Part shown: piece after piece, positions 15,041-22,197 of the stretch | How the letters are laid out: the number at the start of each line of letters is the position of its first letter | Numbering within the stretch: the first letter of the stretch is position 1 | Origin: CAMYKD01 sp041617155 | GTDB lineage: Bacteria > Pseudomonadota > Alphaproteobacteria > Kiloniellales > JAKSDN01 | Direction of reading: 5' to 3' | NCBI GenBank assembly: GCA_041617155.1 | Contig: JBFJPL010000026.1 | Coordinates: 1 to 46,014 of the forward strand | DNA length: 46,014 nucleotides | The notes under the pieces: generated by a model | Databases searched by the model: none | What the model was told of the DNA's origin: nothing | Seen by the model: the letters and a program-made list of their open reading frames with translations, nothing else | Translations under genes and position numbers: made by a program

Positions 15041-16399
15041 CTAGCTTCTTTTGGCGGCATACCAGTCCACGTTCCGGGTCGCGTACATGACCGCCGCCAG
15101 AGCCGCGAAGAGGCCGATCGCGCCGGAGACCAGGGAAAGGCTCTCCAGCTGCAGAAGAACATAGAGATAGCCATAGGTCGCGCCGAGTATGCCGGCGATC
15201 AGCAGGGCACGCTTTCGGCTGCCCAGGAATCTGCCGATGTAGAGCGTGATCAGTGCCGTTGAGAGCGCCGCGGCGATGCCGTAGGCGATCATGAATCCGA
15301 TGACCTCCGAGAGCGACAGCAGCAACAGATAGAAGATGCAGAGCGCCGAGCCGAGTAGGCCGTATTGGACGGCGTGGATCCTGAGCGGGGTGATGATCTC
15401 GAAGATGAAAACAACCGCGAAAATCAGCACGATGAACAGGGCGCCGTGTTTGATCGCGCGCTCCGACTTCAGATAGAAGTCGACCGGCGAAATTAGACCG
15501 GCACCGAACAGCGTGCTACGTAGTTGTTTGGTGTAACTGGAAAATTCCGGGTCCCGACTGGTCCAGCTCTGGGGAAAGTCGCGACCCAGATAGGAAACTG
15601 TCCAATTGGCCTCGAATCCCTGGTCGCCGATTGTCCGCTGGTCCGGCAGGTAGGCGCCGATAAAACTGGGGTGGCGCCAGGGCGAGGTGAGTTGCACGCT
15701 GGTGGTCTTGCCGCTGGGGGTGAAGGAAATGGCCTGGCTGCCCTTGATCTGCAGGGCGAGGTCGAAGGCGGTGGCCGCCGGCTCGGCCGGATCGAAACGG
15801 ACCGGTGCATGGGTTCCGCTTCCCAAGAGGTCGCTGGTTGTGCCGGGCAGCAGGGGGATCTCCTGCGCCGCCCAGGTGAGCACGGGCACGCCGCTGGTGC
15901 CCCTCAGGTCGGTGATCCCGAAGGCAAGGACCGCGCCGTCCCAGGACACGTCCTTGTCGTCGATCCCCAGCGACCCAAAGTCGGGCGGCGTGAATCTACC
16001 ACTGAGCCGGAGCGATGCGCTGTAGACGATGGCCTCGAAAATCCCCCTGTAGCGCACTTCGGGGATGACGGAGGTGACGGTGTCCAGACGCTCAGGCAGA
16101 AAAAACGCATGGGCACGCCGCTCGACCAGCACGGTCCGCCAATCCTTTTTCTGCTCCACGCTGTAGCGATAGGGCACGATGAGGACAGGACCGGTCACGA
16201 CCTGGTGGCGGCCCCAGGTTTGGGCAATTTCATCGGCCACGACGTCGCGCCGGTGCGCGCGTTCGCCGATCAGACCTTCAATCAGCTCCAGTGGAATGAG
16301 CAGAACCAACACGAGGAACAGCAAGAATCCCATCTTGAGATAGGTCTGGTGCCGCTCGAAGAGGCCTTCGAGCCAAGCCGGCTGCTGGGCCAAGATCAT
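15041..16399 (-). CDS. creD: CreD-family inner membrane protein
   Basis: A 452-aa membrane protein matching CreD in layout: one N-terminal helix (MGFLLFLVLVLLIPLELIEG), a large periplasmic domain of about 270 residues, then six helices at the C terminus (from IVLIFAVVFIFEI to AIGLFAALAAVMYA). Diagnostic stretches are GPVLIVPYR, PDFGSLG, SWTSRDPEF, PVDFYLKSERAIKHGALFI and QYGLLGSALCIFYLLLLSLS. CreD affects envelope integrity and colicin/beta-lactam response in gammaproteobacteria; its biochemical function is not established. The creBC two-component genes are not adjacent. The frame remains open far upstream through guaA, but the ATG at 16399 gives the family N terminus. It diverges from guaA with 159 bp between. 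Confidence 0.9.
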   Translation of the reverse strand: MILAQQPAWLEGLFERHQTYLKMGFLLFLVLVLLIPLELIEGLIGERAHRRDVVADEIAQTWGRHQVVTGPVLIVPYRYSVEQKKDWRTVLVERRAHAFFLPERLDTVTSVIPEVRYRGIFEAIVYSASLRLSGRFTPPDFGSLGIDDKDVSWDGAVLAFGITDLRGTSGVPVLTWAAQEIPLLPGTTSDLLGSGTHAPVRFDPAEPAATAFDLALQIKGSQAISFTPSGKTTSVQLTSPWRHPSFIGAYLPDQRTIGDQGFEANWTVSYLGRDFPQSWTSRDPEFSSYTKQLRSTLFGAGLISPVDFYLKSERAIKHGALFIVLIFAVVFIFEIITPLRIHAVQYGLLGSALCIFYLLLLSLSEVIGFMIAYGIAAALSTALITLYIGRFLGSRKRALLIAGILGATYGYLYVLLQLESLSLVSGAIGLFAALAAVMYATRNVDWYAAKRS

Positions 16400-16558
16400 C
16401 CCCCGTCGGTTGCGTGAGACCGCTTTCGACGTTCTCGCAAGGCCTTGTGGTGCGGCTAGGGCGTCTTTGCGGCGATGGCGTGGCGATGCGGTCACAAATC
16501 CGCCCCATGGGCTGCCGAACGGCTGGACTTGCCCCGCCGCCCAACTTAGGTTCCGGCC

Positions 16559-18103
16559 ATGACGGACCGTGTGCTGATTCTCGATTTCGGCTCCCAGGTG
16601 ACCCAGCTGATCGCACGGCGGCTGCGCGAGGCCGGGGTCTACTGCGAGATCCATCCTTTCAACCTGCCGGACGACAGGATCCGGGCGTTCGGTCCCATGG
16701 CGGTGATCCTGTCCGGCGGCCCGGCCTCCTTGACCGCGGCCGACACGCCGCGCGCGCCGCAGGCGGCCTTCGACCTGGGCGTGCCGATGCTGGGCATCTG
16801 CTATGGCTTTCAGGCGCTTTGCGTCCATCTGGGCGGCGAGGTCGAGGCGTCCGATCATCAGGAGTTCGGCCGCGCCTTCGTCGAGGTGGTCGGCGAGTCG
16901 GCGCTCACCGAGGGCTTGTGGCGCGCGGGCGAGCGCCACCAGGTCTGGATGAGCCACGGCGACCGGGTGATCCGGCTGCCCGAGGGCTTCAAGGTCACCG
17001 GCACCTCGGACGGCGCGCCCTTTGCCATGGTGGCCGACGAGGCGCGGCGCATCTACGGCGTGCTGTTCCACCCGGAGGTCGTACACACTCCCGACGGCGC
17101 CAAGCTGCTGGAGAACTTCACCCGGCTGGCGGGTTGCCGGGGCGATTGGACCATGGCGGCCTTCCGCCGCCAGGCGATCGAGAACATCCAGGCCCAGGTC
17201 GGCAGCGGCCGAGTGATCTGCGGCCTGTCCGGCGGCGTCGACTCCACCGTGGCCGCCGTGCTGATCCACGAAGCGATCGGCGACCAGCTGACCTGCATCT
17301 TCGTCGACCACGGCCTGCTGCGCCTCGGCGAAGCGGAACAGGTCGTCGGGCTGTTTTGCGGCCACTACAACATTCCGCTGGTGCACCGGGACGCCGGCGC
17401 CCTGTTTCTCGGCAAGCTGGCCGGCGTCGAGGACCCGGAGCGGAAGCGCAAGACAATCGGCGCCACCTTCATCGACGTGTTCGACGAGGAGGCCGGGAAG
17501 CTGGGCGGCGCGGACTTCCTGGCCCAGGGCACGCTCTATCCCGACGTGATCGAGTCGGTCTCCTTCACCGGCGGTCCCTCGGTGACCATCAAGTCGCACC
17601 ACAACGTGGGCGGCTTGCCGGAGCGGATGCACATGAAGCTGGTCGAGCCCCTGCGCGAGCTCTTCAAGGACGAGGTGCGGGCGCTCGGCCGGGAACTGGG
17701 CCTGCCGGAAACCCTGGTCGGCCGCCACCCTTTTCCCGGGCCCGGCCTGGCGATCCGCATCCCCGGCGAGGTGACGGCCGAGAAGTGCGAGCTGCTGCGC
17801 CTCGCCGATGCGGTCTATCTGGACGAGATCCGCAAGGCCGGCCTCTACGATGCGATCTGGCAGGCCTTCGCCGTGCTGTTGCCGGTCAGGACCGTGGGGG
17901 TTATGGGCGACGCACGCTCCTACGATTATGTCTGCGCCCTTCGGGCGGTCACCTCGACCGACGGCATGACAGCCGACTCCTACCCCTTTGACCACGCCTT
18001 CCTGGCGGCCACCGCGACCCGCATCATCAACGAGGTGCGCGGCATCAATCGCGTCGTTTACGACGTCACCTCGAAGCCGCCCGGAACCATAGAGTGGGAA
18101 TGA
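16559..18103 (+). CDS. guaA: GMP synthase (glutamine-hydrolysing)
   Basis: A 514-aa two-domain enzyme that converts XMP to GMP using glutamine and ATP. The class I glutamine amidotransferase domain has LILDFGSQVTQLIARR, GICYGFQAL (nucleophilic Cys, about residue 81) and LFHPEVVHT (His/Glu of the triad). The ATP pyrophosphatase domain has the PP-loop GLSGGVDSTVAA (about 222), and the dimerisation domain ends KPPGTIEWE. Length and all motifs are standard. The ATG is preceded by a poor Shine-Dalgarno. A GC-rich hairpin (GCCGGCG 18123-18129 / CGCCGGC 18139-18145) lies just after the gene but has no T-run. Confidence 0.97.
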   Translation: MTDRVLILDFGSQVTQLIARRLREAGVYCEIHPFNLPDDRIRAFGPMAVILSGGPASLTAADTPRAPQAAFDLGVPMLGICYGFQALCVHLGGEVEASDHQEFGRAFVEVVGESALTEGLWRAGERHQVWMSHGDRVIRLPEGFKVTGTSDGAPFAMVADEARRIYGVLFHPEVVHTPDGAKLLENFTRLAGCRGDWTMAAFRRQAIENIQAQVGSGRVICGLSGGVDSTVAAVLIHEAIGDQLTCIFVDHGLLRLGEAEQVVGLFCGHYNIPLVHRDAGALFLGKLAGVEDPERKRKTIGATFIDVFDEEAGKLGGADFLAQGTLYPDVIESVSFTGGPSVTIKSHHNVGGLPERMHMKLVEPLRELFKDEVRALGRELGLPETLVGRHPFPGPGLAIRIPGEVTAEKCELLRLADAVYLDEIRKAGLYDAIWQAFAVLLPVRTVGVMGDARSYDYVCALRAVTSTDGMTADSYPFDHAFLAATATRIINEVRGINRVVYDVTSKPPGTIEWE

Positions 18104-18254
18104 CGATATACGCTTCGGGCCTGCCGGCGGTCGGCGCTCGCCGGCCCGGGTCGGTCAACATGGTTAACGCCGCTCGGGCCAAAAAACCAAGAATCGAAGT
18201 AAAAACTTCCATTTAAGTGGTTGAAATCGGTTAAATGTTCACTATCTGTGCTTC

Positions 18255-18428
18255 ATGGAAGAGCACACCACATCAAGGGTTGATTCCGACGCCAATCTGA
18301 CGCCAGAGCTTCCACCGTCGGCCAAGCAGCGGCGGTGCCTCATGTGCCACCAGCAGTTTCCCAGCGAATGGGCTGGCGAGCGCATCTGCAAACGTTGCCG
18401 CCAGACTGCCGCCTGGCGCCAGGGCTGA
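18255..18428 (+). CDS. small zinc-finger protein (57 aa)
   Basis: A 57-aa protein with a Ser/Thr/Asp-rich N terminus followed by RRCLMCHQQFPSEWAGER and ICKRCRQTAAWRQG. The CxxC...CxxC pair, separated by 13 residues, forms a zinc-ribbon-like knuckle, with SEWAGER between. I recognise similar short proteins with this motif in alphaproteobacteria, but no function is known. It lies 151 bp after guaA in an AT-rich stretch and is followed by a good terminator at 18490, so it is probably its own transcription unit. Confidence 0.75.
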   Translation: MEEHTTSRVDSDANLTPELPPSAKQRRCLMCHQQFPSEWAGERICKRCRQTAAWRQG

Positions 18429-18489
18429 GCCCAGGCGAGCGCGGGCAGATTCTGCCTCCGGACGCTTTCTTCATAGCTCGACGTAAAGC

Positions 18490-18508
18490 AAGGCCCCTCG
18501 GGCCTTTT
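18490..18508 (+). terminator. Rho-independent terminator
   Basis: AAGGCCC (18490-18496), loop CTC, GGGCCTT (18500-18506), with four T ending at 18508. It lies about 60 nt after the zinc-finger gene and would end its transcript. Confidence 0.7.
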
Positions 18509-18573
18509 CGGCGCATCAAGATTGCCGAAAGCGCCGCGTCAATCATCGCGGTGCCTAAGCGATGGAGGAAGAT

Positions 18574-19038
18574 ATGATCAGGAAAACCGCGGCGGCGAGT
18601 GCTCTGCTGGCCGCGCTTTTGTTGGCCGGGCCGGTCAAGAGCCAGGGCCACCAGACCCCGATGGGCCATAGGGGGCCGGGCACGATGGAGCCCGGCCTGT
18701 TTGGCACCGGCATAATGGGGCAGATGGGCCCCGGCATGATGGATCCCGAGATGACGCACCATGGCATGATGGACCCTCGGATGATGGTCTGGCGCAGCTG
18801 CGGTTTGGGGCCGATGTGGATCTAAGGCCAGCCACGGCCGGAGGCGCTGGGTGCCGACGAAGCTCGTTCGATGCCGGACAGGCGGTTGGCCTGGCATGGC
18901 AACCCGCGTCTCGAGCTAGGCGATGTTAAGGAAAGCGACGGCAATACCATCCTTGCCGACATCGTCACAAAGGACGGATCGCTCGTGCAGCGGTTGGCGG
19001 TTGATCGCAAGACGGGCTGGCTGACCCAGGTGGAGTAG
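18574..19038 (+). pseudogene. Met/His-rich secreted protein gene interrupted by an in-frame TAA
   Basis: The 5' part encodes 83 aa: a signal peptide (MIRKTAAASALLAALLLAG), then a Met/Gly/Pro/His-rich region (GTGIMGQMGPGMMDPEM, HHGMMDPRMM) that looks metal-binding. A TAA at 18823-18825 ends it after GLGPMWI. The same frame then stays open for 70 codons without another stop and reads as a plausible domain: DRRLAWHGNPRLELGDV, SDGNTILADIVTKDGSLVQR and VDRKTGWLTQVE, ending in TAG at 19036. I recognise that N-to-C order (Met-rich region then RLAW.GNP...DGSLV..) from intact secreted alphaproteobacterial proteins of unknown function. The simplest explanation is one nonsense change such as TAC to TAA; readthrough is the alternative. 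GGAGGA 4 nt before ATG 18574 sets the start. Confidence 0.65.
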
Positions 19039-19108
19039 CTTACCGGACTTGGTCTTTGGGGCAGGTCGGGGGCTTCACCAGCGGTCCGCCTCGACGTAGT
19101 CTTCCGGC

Positions 19109-19897
19109 ATGAGACGCGAAAGGGCGGTGCGCGGGACGGTTAGCGTGCGGTTTCGGCTATTATTGATCAGCAGCCTGGCCTGGTTCTCGGCTGGGGCGGG
19201 GGCGTTCGACCCGGCCGATTTGGCACGGCTCGAGGGCGGGCAGGGCTGTGCCGGCTGCAACCTCAGCGCTGCCAGGCTGATAGGCATCGAACTTGCCCGA
19301 AGAGAACTGGCCGGGGCCGATTTCTCCCGGGCCGACCTGTCGGGCGCCGATCTGAGCGGCGCCCGCCTGGCCATCAGCAACCTGTCCAAGGCCGATCTTT
19401 CCGGTGCCGATCTGACCGGCGCGGATCTCAGCGATGCCAACCTGGCGGGCGCCAACCTGGACCGCGCCAGTTTGGTCCGGGCCCGGTTGAACCGGGCCGA
19501 TCTGGCCGGCGCGCAGATGAATCGCGCGGTCCTACGCGGGGCCAGCCTGTCCTATGCCAGCCTGTCGGGCGCGCTTCTTGCCGGCGCCGATCTCGGTAAT
19601 GCCGTGCTGTCGGACGTCAATCTAAGCCAAGCCAATCTTTCCGGGGCCGATTTGACCGGCGCGCAGCTTATCGGCGCCGATCTGAGCCGTAGCGACCTGA
19701 GCGGTGCCACCTTGAGGGCCTTCATGCCGCGGGCCGATTTTACCGGGGCCAGGTTGACCGGAACCGATCTTACCGATGCCTTCCTGAGCGGCGCCACGGG
19801 CCTCACCCAGACCCAGCTGGACCACGCCTGTGGTGACGGCGAAACCAAGCTGCCCGGCGGCCTTACGGTCGGGCCATGCCTGGCGAAACGGGACTAG
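19109..19897 (+). CDS. secreted pentapeptide-repeat protein (copy 1)
   Basis: A protein of up to 262 aa. A signal segment (VRFRLLLISSLAWFSAGAGA) precedes FDPADLARLEGGQGCAGCNL, with a CxxC pair that caps the repeats. About 30 pentapeptide units of A(D/N)LSG type then run almost without interruption to about residue 232, forming a predicted right-handed beta helix. The end is TGLTQTQLDHACGDGETKLP...GPC, with two more Cys. ATG 19109 or GTG 19145 may be the start; the GTG would put the signal peptide at the very N terminus. A close paralogue with the same N- and C-terminal caps lies at 21263, on the other side of the hydratase operon. It overlaps the convergent hydratase alpha gene by 4 nt. Function unknown; no resistance role is implied. 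Confidence 0.85.
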   Translation: MRRERAVRGTVSVRFRLLLISSLAWFSAGAGAFDPADLARLEGGQGCAGCNLSAARLIGIELARRELAGADFSRADLSGADLSGARLAISNLSKADLSGADLTGADLSDANLAGANLDRASLVRARLNRADLAGAQMNRAVLRGASLSYASLSGALLAGADLGNAVLSDVNLSQANLSGADLTGAQLIGADLSRSDLSGATLRAFMPRADFTGARLTGTDLTDAFLSGATGLTQTQLDHACGDGETKLPGGLTVGPCLAKRD

Positions 19898-20514
19898 GGT
19901 GTCGTGGGCCGGGTCACGCCGATCATGCAGTCGCGGGTGACCAGTTCGGCCAGTGCCGCCTCGTCGAGGCCGTCGGTGCCGTCCGGGCGACGCGGCAGCA
20001 CCATGTAGCGCATGTCGGCGGTGCTGTCGTGCACGCAGATCTGCCAGTCGTCCGGGATCTCGGTGCCGAACTCGCGCAGCACCGCGCGCGGCGCGCGCAC
20101 GACCCGCGAGCGGTAGGCTCGTGCCTTGTACCAATCGGGCGGTAGCCCGAGCAGCATGCGCGGATAGCAGGAGCAGAGCGTGCAGACGATGACGTTGTGC
20201 AGCTTCTCCAGGTTTTCGACCACGACCAACCTGGTCGGGCCCATATCGATGCCCAACTCCTCGCAGGCCGCAGTGCCGTCGGCCAGCAGGCGCGCCTTGT
20301 AGGCCGGGTCGCTCCAGGCCCGGGCCACGACCTTGGCCCCCTGGGCCGGCCCACGCGCGTCCATGGCCTCGATCGCGGCGCGCACCTCGTCGGCGCTGAT
20401 GATGCCTTTCTCTATCAGCAGCGCCCGCACGGCGCCTTCCATGGCTTGGTAGTAGGTGAGCGGGCCGTCCCGGTCCGCCGGCGGTGTAGGGTTGTGGTCG
20501 TGTACGTGGCTCAT
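19894..20514 (-). CDS. nthA: nitrile hydratase alpha / thiocyanate hydrolase gamma-type subunit, cobalt-type claw motif
   Basis: A 206-aa catalytic subunit of the nitrile hydratase superfamily. The metal claw VCTLCSCY (about residue 109) has Thr after the first Cys, the cobalt-type signature; the second and third Cys would be oxidised to sulfinate and sulfenate. It continues with LGLPPDWYKARAYRSRVVR and, near the end, DMRYMVLPRRPDGTDG and TRDCMIGVTRP, all typical. Unusual: the Trp-Pro normally at the third and fourth positions after the last Cys is Arg-Met here (CYPRMLLGLPP). In characterised nitrile hydratases that Trp lines the substrate pocket. It is the last gene of a three-gene minus-strand operon and overlaps the middle gene by 4 nt. 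The reaction is either nitrile to amide, thiocyanate to COS and ammonia, or something else. Confidence 0.88.
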   Translation of the reverse strand: MSHVHDHNPTPPADRDGPLTYYQAMEGAVRALLIEKGIISADEVRAAIEAMDARGPAQGAKVVARAWSDPAYKARLLADGTAACEELGIDMGPTRLVVVENLEKLHNVIVCTLCSCYPRMLLGLPPDWYKARAYRSRVVRAPRAVLREFGTEIPDDWQICVHDSTADMRYMVLPRRPDGTDGLDEAALAELVTRDCMIGVTRPTTP

Positions 20515-20807
20515 GGCGTATCCCTTTCCGCCGGCTCCAGCCAGTGTTCAAAGATTTCCACCTCGACCGCGTCGCCGGCCGGACCCTGGTAGTCGGGCCA
20601 CAGCTCCGCCTGCTTGAAGCGTACGCGATAGAGCGGTCTCAGGGGCAGGCCGTCACGCCCGAAAGCCAGCTCCTCGGGGTTGGCGAAGAGCCCGCAATTT
20701 CGCTCGATCGTCCCGGTTTTGCCGCGTACATAAAGGGGCGTACGTATGTGCCCGGGCGGCCGTATGTCGTGGACCAGAACCCTATCACCCGGCGAGAAGC
20801 GGGCCAT
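20511..20807 (-). CDS. nitrile hydratase beta C-terminal half / ScnA-like SH3-fold subunit
   Basis: A 98-aa protein equal to the C-terminal beta-barrel half of a nitrile hydratase beta subunit. FSPGDRVLVHDIRPPGHIR and TPLYVRGKTGTIERNCG match the classical beta subunit, including the Arg of the GHIR motif that contacts the oxidised Cys of the alpha claw. It ends YRVRFKQAELWPDYQG and IFEHWLEP, also typical. The N-terminal helical half is missing and is supplied by the next gene upstream. It overlaps the neighbours by 1 and 4 nt, so the three genes form one operon. The order N-half, C-half, alpha is that of scnB-scnA-scnC of thiocyanate hydrolase. Confidence 0.88.
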   Translation of the reverse strand: MARFSPGDRVLVHDIRPPGHIRTPLYVRGKTGTIERNCGLFANPEELAFGRDGLPLRPLYRVRFKQAELWPDYQGPAGDAVEVEIFEHWLEPAERDTP

Positions 20808-21133
20808 CAGGAAGTCTCTCGGGCCCGGGCCTCGACCTCGGCCATCTTGCGGCCCAACTCGTCCGAGGTGATGACCCCCTTTTCCAGCAGGTTGTTGGTG
20901 ATAGAGGCGATCCAGCGCTCGTAGTAGCTCATCTGGTCATAGGCTTTGGCGCCCAGCTGTTCGATGCCCCGGCGCAGCTCATCGACCCTGATCAAGCCGC
21001 GTTTCTTGTCCGCCAGGAGAATCAGCAAGGCATCGACACGCTTTTCCCACAGGGCATGGTCATACTCGCCAAGTTCGAGCGGTCCGGCCGGCAAACCGCC
21101 CATGTCGTGATGAGCTCGTCCGCGATCGATCAT
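20807..21133 (-). CDS. nitrile hydratase beta N-terminal half / ScnB-like subunit
   Basis: A 108-aa helical protein corresponding to the N-terminal half of nitrile hydratase beta. The opening HHDMGGLPAGPL carries the D-(M/L)-(G/A)-G motif. The core DHALWEKRVDALLILLADK, VDELRRGIEQLGAKAYDQ and SYYERWIASI followed by LLEKGVITSDELG aligns well to the classical subunit; the Arg in VDELRR corresponds to the conserved beta Arg that helps hold the cobalt claw. It stops where a full beta subunit would continue into the SH3-like barrel. The start ATG has GGGAGG about 8 nt upstream. It is the first gene of the operon. The possibility that it is an activator (P14K-like) rather than a subunit is lower because the DMGG opening is subunit-like. 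Confidence 0.82.
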   Translation of the reverse strand: MIDRGRAHHDMGGLPAGPLELGEYDHALWEKRVDALLILLADKKRGLIRVDELRRGIEQLGAKAYDQMSYYERWIASITNNLLEKGVITSDELGRKMAEVEARARETS

Positions 21134-21167
21134 TGGTGCGCGCCTCCCTGCGCGTTACCATGAGCTT

Positions 21168-21184
21168 GCCTCAATCGGTGAGGC
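21168..21184. promoter_or_regulatory. palindrome between the hydratase operon and the second pentapeptide gene
   Basis: GCCTCA (21168-21173), ATCGG, TGAGGC (21179-21184): a perfect 6-bp dyad with a 5-nt centre, 35-51 nt upstream of the first hydratase gene on the minus strand and 79 nt upstream of the pentapeptide start on the plus strand. It could be an operator for either or both. The role is inferred. Confidence 0.35.
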
Positions 21185-21262
21185 CAGACAAGCCGACCCG
21201 GTCCTTTCCGCGTGGTCAAGGCCGGCGCGGGCTTTGGGGTCATCGAAGTGGGATCTGACGGC

Positions 21263-21856
21263 ATGAGAGCCGCACTGGTGCTTCTCACTGTACTGAGTCT
21301 CGCGGTCGTGCGGGCGCACGCATTCGACGCGGAGGACCTGAGCCGGCTGCGCGAAACCGGGCACTGTCACGGCTGCGCCTTGGACCAGGCGCCGCTGCGC
21401 CGAATGGCGCTCACAGGATCAGATCTCAGTGCCGCCCGCCTGACCGGAGCCGACCTGTCGCGCGCGGTGCTGCGCGCCGCCATCCTGCGCGAAGCCGACC
21501 TCGGACAGGCCAACCTGGGTGGCGCCGACCTCAGTGGCGCCGATCTCACCGGCGCCGATCTCCGCCAGGCCGTGCTGGATGGGGCCAGGCTGCACGATGC
21601 CAACCTCGAAGGGGCGGACCTGAGGCGTGCCAACCTCAGCTGGGCCTCGCTGAGCGGCGCCGCCCTGGGGCGGGTCCGTCTGGACGGGGCCTTCCTCAAC
21701 GGCACCGATTTCTGGGGTGCGAAGCTGGCCGGCGCCGAGCTCGGCAAAGCGGACCTGCGGCAGGCCCTGGGGCTGACCCAAGCGCAGGTCGATCTAACCT
21801 GTGGCAGCGACGATACGCGTCTCCCCGAAGGCCTGGTCACCCGCTACTGCGACTGA
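21263..21856 (+). CDS. secreted pentapeptide-repeat protein (copy 2)
   Basis: A 197-aa protein with a signal peptide (MRAALVLLTVLSLAVVRAHA), then FDAEDLSRLRETGHCHGCAL, a CxxC-containing cap like that of the 19109 gene, about 20 pentapeptide units (ADLSG, ADLTG, ANLEG and similar) and the closing GLTQAQVDLTCGSDDTRLPEG with a final Cys. The frame opens at 21212, but ATG 21263 places the signal peptide at the N terminus. Cap motifs at both ends match the 19109 paralogue, so the two genes arose by duplication, with the hydratase operon now between them. It diverges from that operon. Exported, probably periplasmic; function unknown. Confidence 0.85.
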   Translation: MRAALVLLTVLSLAVVRAHAFDAEDLSRLRETGHCHGCALDQAPLRRMALTGSDLSAARLTGADLSRAVLRAAILREADLGQANLGGADLSGADLTGADLRQAVLDGARLHDANLEGADLRRANLSWASLSGAALGRVRLDGAFLNGTDFWGAKLAGAELGKADLRQALGLTQAQVDLTCGSDDTRLPEGLVTRYCD

Positions 21857-21891
21857 CCGGTCCCGGTGTGGCTGGCCCTGCCTTTGTGGCA

Positions 21892-21919
21892 CTTACAAAG
21901 CGATATGCTATGCTATGAT
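21892..21919 (+). promoter_or_regulatory. candidate promoter upstream of the 42-aa membrane peptide
   Basis: CTTACA (21892-21897), 16-nt spacer, TATGAT (21914-21919), in an AT-rich island. The stretch also holds repeats: AGCGATA at 21899-21905 and 21921-21927, with three near-tandem ATGCT/ATGAT units between them. Confidence 0.4.
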
Positions 21920-22028
21920 AAGCGATAGATACTTGGGGGCGATCGGGTCTGTTTGAGAAAGGAATTAAGTCCTTCGGAGTGCCTGAGACGAGGCTGTCTT
22001 TGCGCGGGGCCGATGGCGGGAGGTAACG

Positions 22029-22157
22029 ATGTACAGGTCGGTTACGGAGAGCCAACAGGGGCGCAACAAGAAGCGCAAACACCTGCATTGGCTCGAGGGA
22101 GTCGGTGTTGGGGTCGTGGTCTTTATGGTGGTTTTCCTGCTCTTCGGCTGGGGCTGA
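22029..22157 (+). CDS. 42-aa single-pass membrane peptide
   Basis: Reads MYRSVTESQQGRNKKRKHLH then a hydrophobic helix VGVGVVVFMVVFLLFGWG to the stop. The basic cluster RNKKRKH before the helix predicts the N terminus in the cytoplasm. A strong GGGAGG lies 6 nt upstream of the ATG. It is too short to assign to a family. A promoter candidate is seen 110 nt upstream. It converges on the DUF2794 gene, 40 bp away. Confidence 0.6.
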   Translation: MYRSVTESQQGRNKKRKHLHWLEGVGVGVVVFMVVFLLFGWG

Positions 22158-22197
22158 GGACCAACCGGTGGCGCAGAGCGCGGCCGCCCCCAGGCGG

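Noticed and set aside
16400..17995. Long minus-strand frame antisense to guaA and continuous with creD
   Set aside because: The His/Gln/Gly-rich translation is a shadow of guaA in a GC-rich genome; only the part below 16399 matches a protein family.
19300..19800. Short repeated DNA words in the pentapeptide genes, considered as a CRISPR array or tandem repeat
   Set aside because: The repetition follows the 15-bp codon period of A(D/N)LSG units and has no spacers.
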